This document shows, piece after piece, positions 60,000 to 64,000 of a stretch of 64,000 nt of DNA (position 1 is its first letter; every line of letters starts with the position of its first letter). The position numbers were made by a program, and so were the translations under genes. This stretch comes from Paratinospora sagittata (lineage: Eukaryota > Streptophyta > Magnoliopsida > Ranunculales > Menispermaceae): contig CM069598.1 of assembly GCA_035771175.1 (NCBI GenBank), positions 14,632,438-14,696,437 of the forward strand. Reading direction: 5' to 3'. The notes beneath the pieces are model-generated. The model worked only from the letters and a program-made list of their open reading frames with translations, was not told the origin of the DNA and made no database searches.

Positions 60000-62900
60000 T
60001 AGAGAGTGATCGCTGGAGAGATGAAAAGGGAGAGTGGTTGAGAAAGAAAACAAAAGAAGAAAGAGATGAAGAAAAGAAACAAACAAATAGTGAGAGGTAT
60101 TGACAATGGCATATGCCATACTGAAGGAAAAAATATTTTTATTGACATTTCTCAGGATATATATATATATATATATAATGAAGGTAGGGTCTCATCCATT
60201 TAACAAAAATTAATATGAAGGTCTGAAGGAATGGTTAGAAATAAAGCAAGAGATAGAGAGAGATCGCTGGAATATAATATAGTAGTAAGATGGAGATTAA
60301 GAGCAAAGGAAAGTCAAAATAAACATGCCTATTATTGAGTTCAAAAAGTTAAGTAAACATTATATGTAAAATAATGAATGAAACAAAATGATACAGGAAA
60401 CAACAGTCTTTGAATGGAGAAATAATATTATTGTTCATCTTCAATATTCGTGTCAAACAATTCTTCTCTCCTCTCCACAACCTAAAAAAGTTAGTACAAC
60501 CCATTAGTTTATTAACTAAAATAACTTCAAAAAAAAAAAACTCTAGAAACCAAAGAACAACGCTTAAAGTATTTAAAATATTTAAGTAGAACTGAAATAA
60601 AAAACATGAAATTTCTACCAAGATTCTAAATCTGCAATTTAATTAAAGAATAAGTAATTCAAATATTTCGAAAGAAAAGCCTAAATTGAAAAATCATAAG
60701 CAAAACATCCAAGAGACGCACTAACCTTGAATGTCTTCTTTAAGGAAAAATCAATATGAAGGTATGAAGGTGGGGAGTGCGTGGCACGCTGTAACATGAA
60801 TATTTGCATAATTCTAACTCTATAAATGTAGCATCACTCAAGTTATAAAAAAACAAAATTCTTCGTTTGAATATTATATAATAGTAAGATGGAGATTAGG
60901 AGCAAAGGAAAGTCAAAATAAACATGTCTATTATTGAGTTCAAAGAGTTATGTGAACATTATATGTAAAATAATGAAGAGAAGGAATGGTTGAGAAGGGG
61001 GAGTGGTTGAGAAAGAAAACAAAAGAAGAAAGAGATGAAAGAAAAGAAAAAAACAAATAGTGAAAGGTATTGACAATGACATATAGTGAAGGAACAAATA
61101 TTTTTGTTGACATTTCTCAGGATAACAGGAATATTTGCATACTTCTAACTCTAGAAATGTAGCAACACTCAAGTTATAAAAAAACAAAATTCTTCGTTTG
61201 AATATTATATAATAGTAAGATGGAGATTAGGAGCAAAGGAAAGTCAAAATAAACATGCCTATTATTGAGTTCAAAAAGGTATGTGAACATTATATGTAAA
61301 ATAATGAAGAGAAGGAATGGTAGTTTAAAAATGTACGCAAAACATCCAAGAGATGCACTAACCTTGAATGTCTTCTTTAAGGAAAAATCAATATGAAGGT
61401 ATGAAGGTGGGGAGTGCGTGGCACGCTGTAACAAGAATATTTGCATTATTCTAACTCTAGAAATGTAACATTGAGAAAGAAAACAAAAGAAGAAAGAGAT
61501 GAAAGAAAAGAAAAAAATAAATAGTGAAAGGTATTGACAATGACATATAGTGAAGGAACAAATATTTTTGTTGACATTTATCATAATAGCAGGAATATTT
61601 GAATAATTCTAACTCTAAAAATGTAGCAACACTCGAGTTATAAAAAAACAAAATTCTTCGTTTGAATATTATATAATAGTAAGATGGAGATTAGGAGCAA
61701 AGGAAAGTCAAAATAAACATGCCTATTATTGAGTTCAAAAAGTTATGTGAACATTATATGTAAAATAATGAAGAGAAGGAATGGTTGAAAAGGGGGAGTG
61801 GTTGAGAAAGAAAACAAAAAAAGAAAGAGATGAAAGAAAAGAAAAAAACAAATAGTGAAAGGTATTGACAATGACATATAGTGAAGGAACAAATATTTTT
61901 GTTGACATTTCTCAGGATAACAGGGATATTTGCATAATTCTAACTCTAGAAATGTAGCAACACTCAAGTTATAAAAAAACAAAATTCTGCGTTTGAATAT
62001 TATAAAATAGTAAGATGGAGATTAGGAGCAAAGGAAAGTCAAAATAAACATGCCTATTATTGAGTTCAAAAAGTTATGTGAACATTATATGTAAAATAAT
62101 GAAGAGAAGGAATGGTTGAAAAGGGGGAGTGGTTGAGAAAGAAAACAAAAGAAGAAAGAGATGAAAGAAAAGAAAAAACAAATAGTGAAAGGTATTGACA
62201 ATGACATATAGTGAAGGAACAAATATTTTTGTTGACATTTCTCAGGATAACAGGAATATTTGCATAATTCTAACTCTAGAAATGTAGCAACACTCAAGTT
62301 ATAAAAAAACAAAATTCTTCGTTTGAATATTATAAAATAGTAAGATGGAGATTAGGAGCAAAGGAAAGTCAAAATAAACATGCCTATTATTGAGTTCAAA
62401 AAGTTATGTGAACATTATATGTAAAATAACGAAGAGAAGGAACGGTAGTTTAAAAATGTACGCAAAACATCCAAGAGATGCACTAACCTTGAATGTCTTC
62501 TTTAAGGAAAAATCAATATGAAGGTATGAAGGTGGGCAGTGTGTGGCACGCTGTAACAGGAATATTTGCATAATTCTAACTGTAGAAATGTAGCAACACT
62601 CAAGTTATAAAAAAACAAAATTCTTCGTTTGAATATTATATAATAGTAAGATGGAGATTAGGAGCAAAGGAAAGTCAAAATAAACATGCCTATTATTGAG
62701 TTCAAAAAGTTATGTGAACATTATATGTAAAATAATGAAGAGAAGGAATGGTTGAAAAGGGGGAGTGGTTGAGAAAGAAAACAAAAGAAGAAAGAGATGA
62801 AAGAAAAGAAAAAAACAAATAGTGAAAGGTATTGACAATGACATATAGTGAAGGAACAAATATTTTTGTTGACATTTCTCAGGATAACAGGAATATTTGC

Positions 62901-63337
62901 ATAATTCTAACTCTAGAAATGTAGCAACACTCAAGTTATAAAAAAAACAAAATTCTTCGTTTGAATATTATATAATAGTAAGATGGAGATTAGGAGCAAA
63001 GGAAAGTCAAAATAAACATGCCTATTATTGAGTTCAAAAAGTTATGTGAACATTATATGTAAAAAAATGAAGAGAAGGAATGGTTGAGAAGGGGGAGTGG
63101 TTGAGAAAGAAAACAAAAGAAGAAAGAGGTGAAAGAAAAGAAAAAAACAAATAGTGAAAGGTATTGACAATGACATATAGTGAAAGAACAAATATTTTTG
63201 TTGACATTTCTCAGGATAACAGGAATATTTGCATAATTCTAACTCTAGAAATGTAGCAACACTCAAGTTATAAAAAAACAAAATTCTTCGTTTGAATATT
63301 ATATAATAGTAAGATGGAGATTAGGAGCAAAGGAAAT
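60000..63337. repeat. ~331-bp satellite-like tandem array
   Basis: The marker CAAAATTCTTCGTTTGAATA (or a one-base variant) recurs at about 60855, 61186, 61648, 61979, 62309, 62617, 62947 and 63278. Spacings are near 331 bases, except one of about 463 and one of about 307. Those two odd units carry an alternative module (GTACGCAAAACATCCAAGAG ... GGTGGGRAGTGYGTGGCACGC). Units from 61.6 kb rightward are the most alike; diverged partial units lie at 60000-60850. The array stops abruptly inside a unit at 63337. Repeated minus-strand frames of about 79 codons are a by-product of the unit sequence. Confidence 0.93.
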
Positions 63338-64000
63338 TCCCACTAGACTAACGGAATTGTCCAAAAGAGAGGTTATGACTATGAGGAGCATCGACGATAG
63401 AGATCTCCGCCTCCGCCCAATCCTTCAAGACAAACTCACAACACTGGATTGGTTAAATATAACCAAAGTCGACGGTCAAGTCTCTTACAACTTGGTGAGA
63501 TCCTTCTATGAAGCCATGAATTGCGTGGGACTTCACGGAGATGAGATCAGCCCTATTTTGGAGACAGCAGTCATGGGAACGAAAATTCCTATCAACATTG
63601 AGATTATTGCTCGACTTTTGGAGATTTCGATTGAGGAGAGGATTATTGATCCACATGAACCCCAGACAGTTGCAGAGATCGCAGAATCTAATGAACAATT
63701 GTTCAATTCTCTCGCTAAAGAGCCATACACTCAATCAACGTACACCAACCTCCCAAAAAATCATCTTAAACCATCTCTTGCCGGCCTCGGAAAGATTGTA
63801 CACGGCAACATCTTGCCAGAAAGGGGGACTAGAGGCACTATGTCAAGGGCTCAACTTCTTATGTTATACTGCATAGAGAAGAAAATTACGGTCTCCCTAC
63901 CTAACATTATTATCCAACAAATGTTGCGGGTGATACAACACCCTTTGAGAAAAGAATTCCTCGGCTACGGAGTCTTGATTATGAGGATACTGTCCGAGGC
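63338..64000 (+). CDS. Partial ORF resembling the 'putative plant transposon protein' domain (retroelement-associated)
   Basis: A single plus-strand frame is open from the edge of the satellite array to the end of the window (about 220 codons, first in-frame ATG at 63375) with no stop. Readable stretches include MRSIDDRDLRLRPILQDKLT, GQVSYNLVRSFYEAMNCVGL, GKIVHGNILPERGTRGTMSR and the VSLPNIIIQQMLRVIQ...GYGVLIMRIL end. The order 'ILP-RG-R', a 'LP-II-QM' motif and 'GYG-LI-RI' fits the plant-specific domain I know as PF20167, seen in ORFs of retroelements and their derivatives. The base composition is less AT-rich than the array. The true start is uncertain because the array-element junction lies at about 63337; the stop is outside the window. 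Confidence 0.65.

Noticed and set aside
60948..63281. Six similar ~75-79-codon hydrophobic frames on the minus strand (MFFYNLSVATFLELELCKYS...)
   Set aside because: They track the 331-bp repeat unit, which is not a multiple of three and has no promoter or family match. Similarity follows from repeat homogeneity.
1..64000. tRNA or rRNA genes
   Set aside because: No cloverleaf with A and B boxes and no rRNA-like stretch was recognised by eye. The tRNA-like words found are retroelement primer binding sites.

Overview
This is nuclear DNA of a flowering plant, almost certainly a woody or at least repeat-rich eudicot. The genes have many short exons with GT-AG introns, the spacers are AT-rich, and the repeats are plant copia, gypsy and LINE families. 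The sequence alone does not identify the species.

Layout: (1) 1-2.4 kb holds the 3' part of a decayed Ty1/copia element whose 3' LTR ends a few hundred bases before a gene. (2) 2.78-18.04 kb (+) is a complete 12-exon diacylglycerol kinase gene of the DGK5 type (487 aa when spliced). Its introns contain RTE-like LINE tails, an internally deleted gypsy element and a MITE. (3) 26.48-19.07 kb (-) is a complete five-exon THYLAKOID FORMATION 1 (THF1/Psb29) gene (310 aa), convergent with the kinase gene. Its 3.9-kb third intron contains an L1-like LINE fragment with target-site duplications, a GCGCCTCA-rich repeat and a foldback element with arms of about 190 bp. (4) 27.2-32.8 kb (-) is a Tnt1-like copia element with two LTRs, a tRNA-Met primer site and a broken gag-pol. 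(5) 33.5-57.9 kb (+) is a dispersed tandem family of four small wound-induced-protein (DUF3774/PF12609-type) genes. The spacer between copies 2 and 3 has been expanded by nested transposons: a 5'-truncated LINE is split by two solo LTRs, and one of these is split by an 8.4-kb gypsy element. (6) 58.1-63.3 kb is AT-rich tandem-repeat DNA, including a roughly 331-bp satellite-like array. (7) From 63.34 kb to the window end, an uninterrupted reading frame resembles the plant 'putative transposon protein' domain found in retroelement-associated ORFs.

Functionally, six host genes are supported. DGK5-type kinase makes phosphatidic acid, THF1 is a plastid protein for photosystem II and thylakoid biogenesis, and the four small wound-induced proteins are stress polypeptides. 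They are neighbours, not an operon or pathway. Transposons and their remains make up most of the rest. No tRNA, rRNA or CRISPR locus was seen. I found no clearly new biological system. The most notable points are the small wound-gene array with a conserved promoter block, the datable nest of insertions, a gypsy copy with young LTRs around a badly decayed pol, and the foldback inside the THF1 intron.
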